64,000 bases of DNA from Melastoma dodecandrum (lineage: Eukaryota > Streptophyta > Magnoliopsida > Myrtales > Melastomataceae). The translations under genes were made by a program, and so were the position numbers. The notes beneath the pieces are model-generated. The model saw nothing but the letters and a program-made list of their open reading frames with translations. It did no database searches and was not told the DNA's origin. Location: assembly GCA_029817715.1 (NCBI GenBank), contig JARUPY010000083.1:2666001-2730000 (forward strand), read 5' to 3'. Of the stretch, positions 44,392 to 56,364 are shown one piece after another (position 1 is the stretch's first letter; the number at the start of each line of letters is the position of its first letter).

Positions 44392-46538
44392 TCAGCCCCA
44401 GTATCCATCATCTGTCCCGGATGAAATCCTGGGATGCTCCCTCCACACACACTCTAGCTTCTGCGTGAAAACTTTTTCCCTTCCAAGAATCACCATAGAG
44501 TGGTTGGCTCGAGGAACAACTATGAACTCTGCATGCGGAATCCTAGTCCTCATGTTTTTGCTGCATTGAATTGGTACAACACTATCATTATCGCCGTGCA
44601 TGATGCATATCTTGCTGTCAGCACTACACAGAGCATTCAGAAAGTCGTCTCCAAATTTAGCTCCCCCGCATATCAGATTGTGCATGGTGTGCCATGCTGA
44701 GTGATGTGTGTGCCTTGTCAGATCTATCAACATGAAATGCAAATCCCTGGAGCAAGTATTCAAGAAATATGAGGAAATACAATCAATCGATTGAATATGG
44801 AGTCGAGATCTGTTCCAAGGGAGGCACTCTCTACCGTTTGCGAGTGACGGCTCTGAGGATGCTCTCCCACGTTCTGTGATTTCGGCATATCACGAAGCAG
44901 ACACACCTGCCCACGTGCTCATACCAAGACATTACCGCAGAAGCAAAGATTAATGGAGGCCACAACCTCTTCTCGGCAAGCATTTGAAGGGCTGTCATGC
45001 TTGCATCATCCTTTTCATCAGAGAAGTAAGGCTGGAAATCAAGAATCCAAAACCAAAGAGGAAAATAGTCAGTTTGAGGACACTGGCTAAAATGTTTTGA
45101 GCTCAAAAGAAGGTGAGCATTTCAAGATCTCTTACGGGTGCTATCAATGTGATCGATTTCACTGACTTTGAGTGCTTTGCAGCCAGAGCAAGTGCGATGA
45201 TGCAGCCCATGGAGTGGGCTACTAGATGGAAAGAATCCAACCCTTTGGAATGAATGACAGACCTTTCGATGGCTTCCACGTGATCGCTCAAGGTATATAA
45301 GCAGTCATGAGGCTTCGGACTTCTCCCGAACCCCAACAGATCGACGGCGAAGAGCCTGTAATTGGCTTTTCCCTCTTCGGACAAGTTCGGAAACACTGTT
45401 TCTGTCCAAAGCGACGACGAAGAAAGGAACCCATGAAGAAATATCACGTTCTCAGGTCTCTTCATCGGCTTACCATTTTCTAGAACACAAAAAAGCCACA
45501 TCATTAATCCATAGATCATGTAATGATGTACAAAAGTGAAATATGTTTATCTACTTATTGATAACAGTGTTCTAATAACACTTTCTTAGGCTTTGATTCT
45601 GCTACACAATAAAGAATTCGAATTCAAACCCGAACCCCAATCCAAATCAGCTCACCAAATTTCACCAATCTATTCATTTTCCCTCATCCCCGGTCCTCCT
45701 CGGAAAACACCGACATTATAACCCCCAATGTCCTTACATTAAGTACCCCACATGTGAAATGGCACACCCTGTGGGTTATATGCTCTCAGAAACACCTTGA
45801 ATTCTAACCTTCCACTACTGAACCTATCAGTACTACCCGTTAACAGCCCCCAACAAAAGCCTACTGTTGCAGCTTGTTCCAGCAAAGTCCGTAAGCAAGC
45901 AGCCTTCAAGCAGAAAGCTCCCTGATCAGCGAGCGTAGAAACACAACTGATGTCCATTTACGTAAGAGGAAACTTCACACTAGAAATCCATAGCAACTTC
46001 ATGTTGCACCAAGACTCGTTTCTTATATCCATTAACCCAACAATCTAAGATCACGATAGACCAAGACAGCCAAACGAACATGACAAGGACAACAAGACGA
46101 CCTACCCGTCCGCTCAGGTTCCCAAACAACAGTGTGAAGAACCCTCCGACGCCGCTTCACGGCATTATCCCAGCTCCACGAGACGCAGGAATCGCAGCGG
46201 CAATCGGACCACCTGGTCAACCCACCAGGGCTATCCCCGCCCCCATCCTTCCTAAAAGCTATAAGCTTTCCTACAACCCTGAACAACCCCATTTCTCTAA
46301 ACACGTTCCTCCTCCGGTACAAGCTCCCAGAGAGGACCTCGTTCCGGGAAGATCCATCCCCGCGGCAGTAACACGGGGGAGCAGCCCCGTCGAGGAAAAC
46401 ATCCAGGACGCGGAACACCAAGCACAGGACGGCGTCGAGGAAGTCGAGGAAGAGGAAGAGGAGGGTAGTGATCGGGGAGAGGACAAGGGAGGCCGCGAAC
46501 TTCCCCGCCCGCGTCGGGATGGAGGAAGGGGGCGACAT
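44392..46538 (-). CDS. BDG-like: BODYGUARD-family alpha/beta hydrolase
   Basis: Exons: 46538-46106, 45479-45136, 45031-44835, 44746-44392; GT-AG introns; 1329 nt, 442 aa. Start at MSPPSSIPTRAGKFAASL. Residues about 15-45 form a hydrophobic anchor (VLSPITTLLFLFLDFLDAVL) followed by the family motif PCYCR. RWSDCRCDSCVSW is another BODYGUARD signature. The hydrolase fold shows the oxyanion HG (H160, G161), nucleophile S234 in LVAHSMG, and a later Asp (HGDNDSVVP) and His (RANHSMVI). BODYGUARD proteins are extracellular or wall-associated enzymes of epidermal cells needed for cutin formation. The true substrate is uncertain, although they are labelled probable lysophospholipases. Same strand as VAR3, 370 bp downstream of its stop. 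Confidence 0.9.
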
Positions 46539-46908
46539 TTGGGGGGGGGGGAAGGAGGAAGGCAACAGCGAATCGTTGGGTCCTAAAACATTTGGACGAG
46601 GGGGGTAGGTGGGTGAAGGGCGATGGGAGTTAGAGAATGGCGTTGAGCCACGTACTGTACAAACCATCTTTTGTCTACTTTAAGCAATTTCATCATCCGG
46701 ATGGTATGAATTAGATTCCCCATTCCCAAGTTCTTCCTGTTTCTCACGCAATTACTTAGAACAAGTATCAGCAACAGTCTGCTCAATCATTAGCAATACC
46801 GCTGCAAACTGGTATATCTGCCTCCTCAACTGCATTGACTACACATAGCGCAAGTGTGCTGCAGCCTTAAATGGTAACCTTATACTATGACATTTTTAAT
46901 CAATAGCC

Positions 46909-49900
46909 TCAGCTCTCGTCGTCCTTCGATTTTATCGGATCGGTGTGCACCACTGGCAGATTCTTCCTGTACTGGGCAGAGGTCAACCTCCGCTCCAGGG
47001 GCGTTTTCCTCTTGCTCACCACGAACCTGTTCACTCCTTTCCTCATCGGCATTATCGAGGGGAAGTCCTCATCCGGGATCTGGCTCAGCTCGGATATATC
47101 CTTTATCTGTGCGACTCGTCTGAACCATCTCTCTGCTTTGGCCTCCTCTGACATGTCGAGAGGGTCTGGTCCTTCCGTCACTAGCGATCCCTCCAGGCTC
47201 TTCCCAGTCCATCTCTCCCTCGCTTTAACACCGTCTGATGCTTTCTCTGAAAAGTTTGATGTGCTAGGCTTCTCATTTTTACTCGCATCCCGGTTAGATC
47301 CCATGTTACTAATGTTACCGCCAGTATCTGAAAAATTGAGGACGTCCTGTGTCGGGATCCCGACATCGGCTGCCTTGTAATTGTCGCTTGGACCTTGTTG
47401 AACTGGGCTATCCATCCGCTGCACGCTACTCCCATTTGTCCTAGAGCTGAAATCGTCTTCCTTCCCAGAAAACTTGACAGAAGATGCTGACGTCAAATTG
47501 GTCCCAGAGGAAGAGGCAGTTGTTGAAGAATCACCTCCTGATTGCTGATTGTCCTTCTTAGCAAAATATCCAGGTGGGAAAGGGACAAAGGGCACAAAGT
47601 TAGTACTACCCGTTTGCTCCACTGTAGCACGCCTCTTGTAAAGTGGAGAACTCGTAGGACGATCTTTCATCCTGCCAACAACAAAGCGATTCTCGCCCTT
47701 TCGAATTGGCATAGTCTCTGAAAAGTTCTCGCCAGAAATTGATGAAGATGACCGATCTTGCGCATTGTTCAAATCAGAATTCCTATTAAACCATCTGCTG
47801 TATTCTTCTTCCCCTTCCGCAGTACCATAGCCTCCATTTTCAGCTGCCCCCTGCCCGTGAAGGGGTGAACTAACCACGGACTCATTGGTGGCTTTGCTTC
47901 CACTGCTTACAGACTGCTGTTCACTGGAATTCCATAAAACTGGTTTGTCATTTTTTGTGACAGAATTTTCCGAAGTCTCTGGTTTTTTGGCGAACATGTC
48001 TGCTGGTAAAGGCACAAAAGGGACATAGGCCGGGCTTTTTCCCCTTGTGCTGCCTCCAATAGACTTATGGCCTACAGCTGATTCCATTATGTCATTGATT
48101 GTGCTTTCAGAGCTAGCTTGTCTGTTCCCACTGCTGGAACTTGGCAGCTGAGCTTTTTCCAATCTCCCATCTGTCATTGTCTTCCTTGTGCCGACAACAA
48201 ATCTGTTCACTCCTTTCCTCAAAGGCATAATTTCAGGGAAATCTTCATCTTCTATTGCCTTCTGCATCTCAGAAGGGCTATCTAATTTAGATGTCTTACT
48301 GAACCATCTCTGCGCCTTCTCATCATTAACAGCTAACTTTCTCTGGATCTCGGCCAGATTTGCATCATTTCCAGCACCAAGCCTGGATTGGAGAGGAGTA
48401 GGGACTCCTCTGGGCTTCTTGCAGTCACATCTTAAGCATGAAATATTCTTTCCGTAGTTGAAGAAATCACATCTAACATCGTAAACAGAAAAATTTTCAG
48501 CACTTGTCCATGTAACAAATGAATATTTACTGAGCCAATGCACGAGAAGCGCGTAAAAAGTAAATGCTTACTGGGGACACTCCCATTCATCACCAGTCAA
48601 CTGTCTTTTCGGACGGGCCTCCTCACACTCAAGACATTTAACGTTCCTTGCAAAGTTCATGAAATTACACCTGCTCAAATACATAAAACAGACTTAAGTA
48701 AATAAAAAGCAGTTATTTCTTTGCTTCATGGCTGAATCCCAGCTACAGAAATTGTCTAACTGAAGGCTTCTTTCTCCCCATCTTAACCAGAATGCATCAT
48801 CAGTATCACCATTGATAATGAAAAAGCTCAATCAAGAAACTCAACCAAAGTACTTGCCTGGGACACATCCAATCGCCTCTTTTCATTTCGATTTTTTGAC
48901 CTCGTGGCCTCTGACTAATTCCATATCCTCCAGGATACAGGCTGTTCACGTTATCCGCATAATTCGACACAGGTGTGGAACAACTGAGTTTTACCATCTG
49001 ATCAAGCAAGTTCCGGACAGACTTGGAAAGCTCTTGATGGGACAAACCGGCACGTGCTAAAATAGTTGAACTCAGAATGTATTTCATTAAATCAACAGTT
49101 TGAGAAGCATCACTGTTGGCAGCCTATGCAATTGCAAAAAAGAACAAGCAGACAAGGAAAGATTTTATGAGACAAAATATTAGCTTCGATGATGATGAAG
49201 GAAAACCATCTGATGAATAGCACTCTTCTTTCTACGTAAATAGTCCTAACAATATGCCAGCAAACTGAATTCTTTTAGATATCAAGGGAAGTATTCAGCA
49301 GCCTGTCTAAAGTTCAAACCAATATTCATAAATTCTGTCCAAATTTTCAGCTTCAAAATTTTATCACCACTAGCGATCTCCTCGCCTAAGCAGTAATCAT
49401 AAACCATGGGAAATCACTCACAAGTGAGCCCACTAATCAATGAAACAATTGCTACATAAATTCAGAGACTGGACCTGCATAAATCTTTCAAAAATTAGTG
49501 CTTTTGACGGTAATATTGCCAGTCCAACAGTATCCCATTACCCATGCCAATAGCATCAAAACTCCAGCAAGTTCAAAAGTATCTGCTATTATCAATGCAT
49601 TCTTACTGCAGTATCTTCATTGCTCAAGAACAAAGACATTCTCTGCGACGAAACCTCCCTGTTCTTGAAGAGGTCCGGAGATGCGCACCGAATTAACACT
49701 TCAACATCTCTCTTGTCCACTTGCCTACACAAATGAACCAGTAAACAAACCACAAACAGCGAAGACCGCGTAATCCAGATTTGTAAGAACGAAAACATAA
49801 CATTTCAAGCAGACCTCAGGAGAAAAGGCCAGTCCCGAGCAAAGGCAAGGCAAGCACTAATGCCCCTGACGAACTCCTCCGAGTAGGCCACGCCTTCCAC

Positions 49901-50254
49901 CAATTCGTCCTCCGGGGAGAGGAATGCTCCTCGGTCCTTCCCATCGAAGTACCCTCCAGAGGACAAGTAGCTCAAGAAACTGTTCCACTCCGGGGCAAGC
50001 ACGGGGGAAGGAGTAGGGAACGAAGGGGGATTCTCGGGGAAGGAATCTTCGGAGATGAAGAGGGTGGAATCAGCGGGCAAGGATCCGAGACGTCTGCGGG
50101 AGGAAATGGAGGAGAGTAATTGGGAAGTCGATGTGCGGCGGAAGGAGAGGGAGAGTGATGAGAGGCGACGGCGGTGGTGGTGGAGGAGGGCGTGGTGGCG
50201 GGGAGGAAGAGGGGTTGAGAGGAGGACGAGGAGGAGGCGGGAGGCGCCGCCCAT
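46909..50254 (-). CDS. VAR3: RanBP2-type zinc-finger protein, VAR3/OZ1-like, chloroplast
   Basis: Exons: 50254-49815, 49724-49607, 49123-48858, 48670-48572, 48472-46909; 2487 nt, 828 aa. The N-terminus is rich in Arg/Ser/His, consistent with a transit peptide. Two RanBP2 fingers follow: W271-C273-C276-C287-C290 and W304-C306-C309-C320-C323, matching W-x-C-x2-C-x10-C-x2-C. The first finger is split by intron 3 and the second by intron 4. The long C-terminal exon has three repeats of (D/N)F..xMPxRKGxNRFVV and two of FVPFVPxP..FAKK. Arabidopsis VAR3 (OZ1) is a chloroplast protein needed for plastid RNA editing and palisade development. Intron 3 uses a GC donor (CCCAG|GCAAGT). Divergent from the MYB gene. 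Confidence 0.9.
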
Positions 50255-52579
50255 CGCCCGGCGGTGGCGGCTACTGACAGGGTTTTGGGCTACGCCGGTT
50301 GTGTCTGTGGTTTGAAGATCAGTATTATTAGAATTACATGGAAGTATTATATGAAAAATACTGAATATACGTAATATAACATATTAAACAAAATGGCATG
50401 CATTGATAAATTAGTACTTAATTAAAACTTACATTTAAATAAATTCGTGGACATCAATTTTCTGAAAGAAAATTCATATAAAATATTTTACACGATGACA
50501 TGAGTTATCTCATAACAAAACGATCTTTATATAAAAAACAAAGAGGAAATATGTTTACGTCATTTGAGTTAAAATTCTGTTTTATTGTTAATTTAATTTG
50601 TTATATAATTTTATCATCAACTTTTATTTTTATTTTTTTGACCAATATTAAATTTCTTTTAGCGAAAGTCAAGCCTTAATATAGTCTGACCCGTGTCCTA
50701 TAATAATAGAATTTTAACATTTCATTTATCCACTTTACCTGTAGTAGCAGCTCCTAATAGAAAATCATCCGACCTTCATCGATTTTATGTATTTTTTTAA
50801 AACATCAATAATTATCGTCAACTAGCTTTCAATTAACTTGATTTGTCATTTAAAATTTTAAAATAAAAAAAATCATAATAGTGGTTTGAATATTATTTTT
50901 TTTTCTTTTTTAGTTTATAAATAAAAATTATCTATTAAAGTCATTTTGACTTATGGCGATAAAATAAAATTGTCCAAAATAAAAATAAAAATAAAAATTA
51001 GTGTTAAAATTATATACAATACAAACTAATCGTTGAGTGTCATGAATCGATATTTTGTAAAAAATAAATAAAATAAAATAAAATAAGTTTTTCCGAAAAA
51101 ACAAGTAATAGCTTATAAGTCTTGCCACTGTAGAAACAATCAAAATTAGTCTGGCCGTCCGACATCCACGTTGGCCGGATGAAGGCAAATCGTAAGGTTT
51201 CAGGTTTGTTATCAGGGTGGGTTTATATCCCATCAACAGCAGCTGTTTCCTGTAGAAAATTCTGGTCGAACAGCGGCTTAACCAAGTTTTGCTTCGTTCA
51301 TACACAGGATATCGTCGACTGGTCGGACCTTGTTAACCGGATGAGGACAATCGAGGTCGTTAAGCGCTTGTTCGTGACAATGTCTCCTGACCTTCTACTC
51401 CGGTAATCTATGGGCAAAGTCATCCTTCCGTTTATCATCTTGCGATAACATCTAACCTAGGACAAGCTGGCAATGACGAGTCCAGCTGAGTTCGGAGCCA
51501 GCTAAGCTGCTTCCAACTCCAAGAACAAATCTGCCCCTACATAGGGACAGCAAAGTATCACCAACATGGCTCTGACTTGTGATTTCTTCGGCAAAAAACT
51601 TCTTATTTGATTGGCCGAGCGAAGAAGATCCGTTCGTTAAAGTGCCCAGTTGTTGTTCCAAGAAGAAGTTGTAGTTTTGGCTTTGTTACATTCAGTCATT
51701 TGTGCCTTTCGAAAACTACGTCGACTTGTTTGCACATAATGTACGGTAATCAAAAAGTTTATTATTTCAAGAACGGATGTCACAATGCGGCTGATCGATG
51801 CCGGACACAGGAATCCATCCTCTCGAATGGTCATCAGCTTTATCCACAAGATTTACCGATACGACCAAACATTTTTTCCTCGAATTATACGACAGACAAG
51901 ACAGCTCTCTATCCTCGACCGCGAGGGAGATGATGATTCAGTCAAGAAAACCTTGTTAATCCCGTAATCTCGTCCTTTCAGGACGACATTTTTTAACATT
52001 AGTGATCTGAGCAAATTGCAAGTAGTTATTTTAACTAATCACCCGTGAGAAAAATGCGGAAGAATTCATCACAACTTAGTCTTGGATTCTTTCGTTATGG
52101 ACAAAGTTTTTCCGGTCGAATTCCACAAGAACCTAGTTCTAGGAAAATCCACACAAGACTAACAATTCCATTTTTGTCGGAGGCCGCATGGGCTACAGAA
52201 CATCGAGCCAAATAAATCAACTTAGTTACATTTCCCGACATGATAAGCACAATGCCATTGCCAACTTCTAATCCAGTTGCTCTGGGTTATTCTCCTCAGT
52301 TTGTCTCATGTTGTCCGGACGATCAAATCTTGTTAGAACAGGACATGACAAGTCGAGACCTAGTTTCCCAGCAATTCGGGCATTCCGAGGTTGTCATCAA
52401 AGAACAATAGGACAGTGGAGATTCTAGCTTTCTCCGAAAAATCCTTAATTTCAAGAAAAAAGGCAGGAGTCACCTGACTTTGCTATTTAAACTATCTTCG
52501 TGCTTCTCAACTTACCCTGAAATCGACCAGGAACTCGTCAATCGACCTGCCCCGCTCGGAGATTCCTTGAGAACTGATA
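50255..52579. promoter_or_regulatory. Shared upstream region of VAR3 and MYB
   Basis: 2.3 kb between divergent start codons. 50330-51110 is strongly AT-rich (A/T runs and TAAAATAAAATAAAATAA at about 51065-51085). 51120-52579 has mixed composition. No coding region, tRNA or clear transposon ends were recognised. Core promoter elements could not be assigned with confidence. Confidence 0.5.
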
Positions 52580-53940
52580 ATGAGTATTCAGTCCTCGGAC
52601 AGTAAAGGTTTCAGTTCCTCCCTGTCCTATTGCTTTGAAGAAGGCCTTCGCATAGTCCGATCAGAGAAAGACCAGAAGACCTGGAGCATCTTCCACTTGG
52701 CCCCAGAATGGGCGGTGAAGAGGTTCTGTGATGAACATAGGGGAACAAACGGTGACGCCACGAAGAGAAACTTGGCGTTTGATTTGAATGTGGTGGAGTT
52801 AGATGACGACGATGAAGATGAAGATGGCAACCAGAAGAACAGCAGTTGCGACAACAAGGTGTGCAACAGAGGACATTGGAAACCGTTGGAGGATTTGAAG
52901 CTGAAGGAGCTTGTTGCAAAGTTTGGGCCACAGAACTGGAACTTGATCGCAGAAAGCCTCAAAGGAAGATCAGGTACGCAGACCCCATTGCTTGAGGACT
53001 TTCATGTCTCTGTTTTCAATAACCAGACTAATTCGTCCTCCACGATTATCAATATCGGGATTTTTGCAAAACAGGGAAAAGTTGCCGCCTGAGATGGTTC
53101 AATCAACTGGACCCGAAGATAAATAAGAAGCCTTTTAGCAAGGAAGAAGAGGAGAGGCTCTTAGCCGCGCACAATTTCTATGGCAACAAATGGGCGCTGG
53201 TTGCCAGATTATTCCCTGGGCGAACTGATAATGCTGTGAAGAACCACTGGCACGTGATATCTGCTAGGAAGCACCGGGAGCAGTCGAACTTATTCCGCAA
53301 GAGGAGGCAACTCCTCCTCCTGAACAACGGTCGCCCTCCTTCCGCTTCCAAAACGGGACAATCATCTTCCCTGATGGTTAATACTAGCAACCTGTCCAGC
53401 GAAGAATCTCTGGCAAAGACCAAAAGCCCTGTGGGTTCGGTCTCTAATAATTCAAGCCCCTTTGATGAGTCTGCACCGACGTTCTCCGAGCTTTCCCTAA
53501 CCCCGTCTTCAATCGGAGGAACATCTTCCCTCACTTCTGCTGCAAACCGGATGCACATGATCGCCAATTCTTCTTCTACCTGTAGGTTCCGTTTGCCCTT
53601 TCTTTGGCTGGACAGACAGCCTTCCTTTCCCTCGACTAATTCTCTTCTGTTCTCCGTTCCAGGCCGTCCCCCAAGAATAACAGAAACGATAGGAAGTGGA
53701 TCGTGGAGGAAGCTCGTCAGAGAGATCAACGCAGGGAATCGCAACAACGATAGAGCGGACCAAATGCAAAGCAAAGTTAAGCACGAACGTTCAGAGCCCA
53801 ACTCGGAGGTGTCCGCTTGCGACTCCACCATTACAGGAAGGAACAACATTCGATCGGCTTCAAGCTCGAGTGAACAATCCGGTCAGATGGAAAGGACAAG
53901 GGCGCCTTTCATTGATTTCCTCGGAGTTGGCACTGCTTGA
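52580..53940 (+). CDS. R2R3-MYB transcription factor (MYB52/54/105/117-type subgroup)
   Basis: Exons 52580-52973 and 53075-53940 give 419 aa. The intron splits Gly in KGRSG|KSCRLRW, the usual place in R2. R2 spans about 97-147 (RGHWKPLEDLKLKELVAKFG, QNWNLIAESLKGRSG). R3 spans about 148-198 (KPFSKEEEERLLAAHNFYGN, KWALVARLFPGRTDNAVKNH, WHVISARK). In R3 the first Trp is replaced by Phe, normal for plants. An acidic stretch (ELDDDDEDED) precedes R2, and the C-terminus PFIDFLGVG is a conserved tail of this subgroup. Members control secondary wall, organ boundary or carbon partitioning programmes; which one applies cannot be told. A possible extra in-frame intron lies at 53582-53662 (392 aa if spliced). 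Confidence 0.9.
53582..53662 (+). other. Possible 81-bp in-frame intron (exitron) in the MYB gene
   Basis: The GTAGGTTCC donor and TCCGTTCCAG acceptor enclose a pyrimidine-rich stretch with a CTAAT branch-like motif. Removal keeps frame and deletes 27 residues including the hydrophobic PFLWL and SLLFSVPG. Not proven. Confidence 0.5.
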
Positions 53941-55029
53941 TTTATTTTCCAGGATTTCCTCTTAAAAAAAAAACACAATATTCTTTTGGTGGCACTTTGT
54001 TACCTAAATTTGTTTTATTTAATATTATATTATATTTGGATTGCATGAAGAATGAAGAAGTTGATATTGAAGCGCAGCATCCTTTGTTTCTGTTCCATGG
54101 TTTACATCGGACAGTGGTAGGCGGAGAAGCCGCCCGACGTCTTCCATGCGAATAAACCTAACATCACCCATGCCCTGAGGGTTATTATAATTCTTAGAGA
54201 ATTCGTTTTTATAGGTTTGGGAAAATTTTGTATTCTTCGAGATAACAGTTGGTTTTGATAAGAACTATCATGCCATTGTTTTCATGATGGAATTCGTTTT
54301 TTTTTTTCGCGTCGTGATTTTTTTTAATAAAATTCAATAATTATTACATTCGGTTATGTGTTTTCTCATAGAGTTCGTACTTGTAACCATTACGTAAACA
54401 TTAGTTATTGATGAAGTTTGTCTTTTACGGGAATTCGTCTTCGTTGTCTAGTTTTATTTTGTGTCTTTTAAGACGAACTATTACCTTAATGATTGTTTTA
54501 TGCGGTTTCTTTTTTACGGAGGGATTCGCTTTTATTACGTGGTGAGATTTTTCCTTTTTCAATTATTCGTTTTGGTATTAACAAATCCTATAATAATTAT
54601 ATGAATGTTTGTTTATTTATGAACTTCGTTTTGGTGCCAAACTCTGTTTTTATCACATGGTTAGATTTTTTTTCGAGTTGGCAAGAATTATATTGTAATA
54701 TTACACAGTGTTGGGGTTGATTTGAAACCAGTGTTTTGCAGTATTATATGAAGTGTCAGCGGAATTATTACGATACAACGAAGTGTTTCTGGAAATAAAG
54801 AACAAGAATTTTAGAGATGATAATTTTTTGCTAACTACGAAGCATTCTCTTCTTTTCTTGTGACTAAAATGTTTTCTTGGTGGTGCTTCTCCTTATAAAA
54901 AGTCCAATGAAGGATCTAGAGCAATTATTTACTCTACTCTCGTATATAAACTTCCTAAATCATTAACATCTATCATCACTTAATTTCTTTGACCACTAAA
55001 CACACAAAATACAGATTACATATTACCAC
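53941..55029. other. 3' flank of MYB, AT-rich
   Basis: Expected to contain the MYB 3' untranslated region, then AT-rich DNA with T-runs near 54295-54325. No gene is supported. Confidence 0.5.
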
Positions 55030-56364
55030 GACATTTGACACTCCCTCTTAATTTGTGATCTTCATAAACTCTTGAATAACTCGAGCTTCTCAGAACTCAC
55101 CGCCTTGTTAGAACATCGGCAGACTAATCCTTGGTATGAATAAACTCATTAGCGATCTCCTTCTTCATTAGCATTTCTTTGACAAGGTGGTGGTACGATT
55201 CAATGTTTGTTGACCTTGCATGAAACACGAGATTCTTTGTCATAGTAACGGTTGACTAATTATCTTAGAATATTGTTGTTGGATGAGCAACCTTCTGTTG
55301 TAATTCCAACAACAACCTTCTTAACCATACTGCTTCACGAATTGCTTCACTTGCTATAATTTACTCTGCTTCAACAAATGACATCACTACATTAGCTTGC
55401 TTCTTTGAACTCCCGGAGATGGGATTTGTTTTAAGATAGAAAAATATCCTGACATGTTTTTTCGATCATCCATACTTTCAACCCTTCCAGTACTTTGCAT
55501 TCTCGAGCGACATTTAGTGATTGGGCCATTCTTATGCATTAATTATGCTTCATTAACTCTTGATGCATGAGAGAACTTCTCAGTGAAGTCAACTCATGGC
55601 TGCTGTGAGTAACTCTTTGATACGAGACAATCTTTGTGCTTATGTACACTTCAATTCTCATTGAACTTTGTTTTAAACACCCATTTCAAGTCAATTACTT
55701 ATTTTCCTTTGGGAAAGTTTATGAGGGACCAAGTATCATTCTTCTCAATACTAAACATATCTTATTCCATTGCATTTCTCAACTTTTATTCTTTTGCGGT
55801 CTCTTCGAAATTACGCGGCTTAAAAATAGCATGTGCAAATTTAGCTTGCTCGTAAATATCAATTAATGAACGATACATTCTTGGTTGCATATCATCTTAA
55901 AAAACTTTATTGTCAGAATTTACCCTCGAGGAATTAGCTGCTACAGTATCAATGAGATTTGAAGAAGGCACAAATGCCGGTGTTTCTAGATAAGAAAATG
56001 TTGGCTAAATCTGAGAAGATTCGTTCTCTCACTTCCATGCTACATTATCATAGAAAATAACATCTCTTAAAATCACAAGCTTATTAGTCTTCGGATCAAT
56101 CAAATGATAACTTGCAGATTCAACATTGTAGTCAATAAAGATTAGGATCTCACTCTTTTCATCAAACTTATCTTTCTTCTTCATTAAGAGAGAATATATC
56201 ACATATCCAAATACCTTCAAGAGATCAACCACGGGATCTCTTGTTCTTAATAGCTTTTGCTCGGGATCAATTGGGGATGTAGACTGATGTGTTCACAGCT
56301 TTGGCCCATATTGAATTGGGAAGACCATTTCCTTTGAGCATACTTCGATCCATTTCAACAATAG
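55030..56364 (-). pseudogene. Ty1-copia pol remnant
   Basis: Minus-strand fragments in Copia order. Near 56340-56029, integrase C-terminus with LLKVFGYVIYSLLMKKKDKF, then SYHLIDPKTNKLVILRDVIF. Near 55870-55650, the start of reverse transcriptase (KNDTWSLINFPKGK, DLKWVFKTKFNEN). Near 55440-55250, RNase H (GSSKKQANVVMSFVEAE, REAVWLRRLLLELQQ). Most of the RT including the YVDD box is missing, and stops are frequent. An old, truncated copy. Its right end is cut at or near the LTR of the next element. Confidence 0.75.

Noticed and set aside
46080..46586. 168-codon plus-strand frame
   Set aside because: Exactly antisense to exon 1 of the BODYGUARD-like gene, which has recognised domains and splice sites.
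51120..51960. Possible gene in the VAR3-MYB interval
   Set aside because: Several short frames on both strands, none longer than 110 codons, no splice-linked domain or similarity recognised.
53178..53849. 223-codon minus-strand frame
   Set aside because: Antisense shadow of the MYB second exon.
55634..55866. Plus-strand small proteins
   Set aside because: Antisense to the Copia reverse transcriptase remnant.
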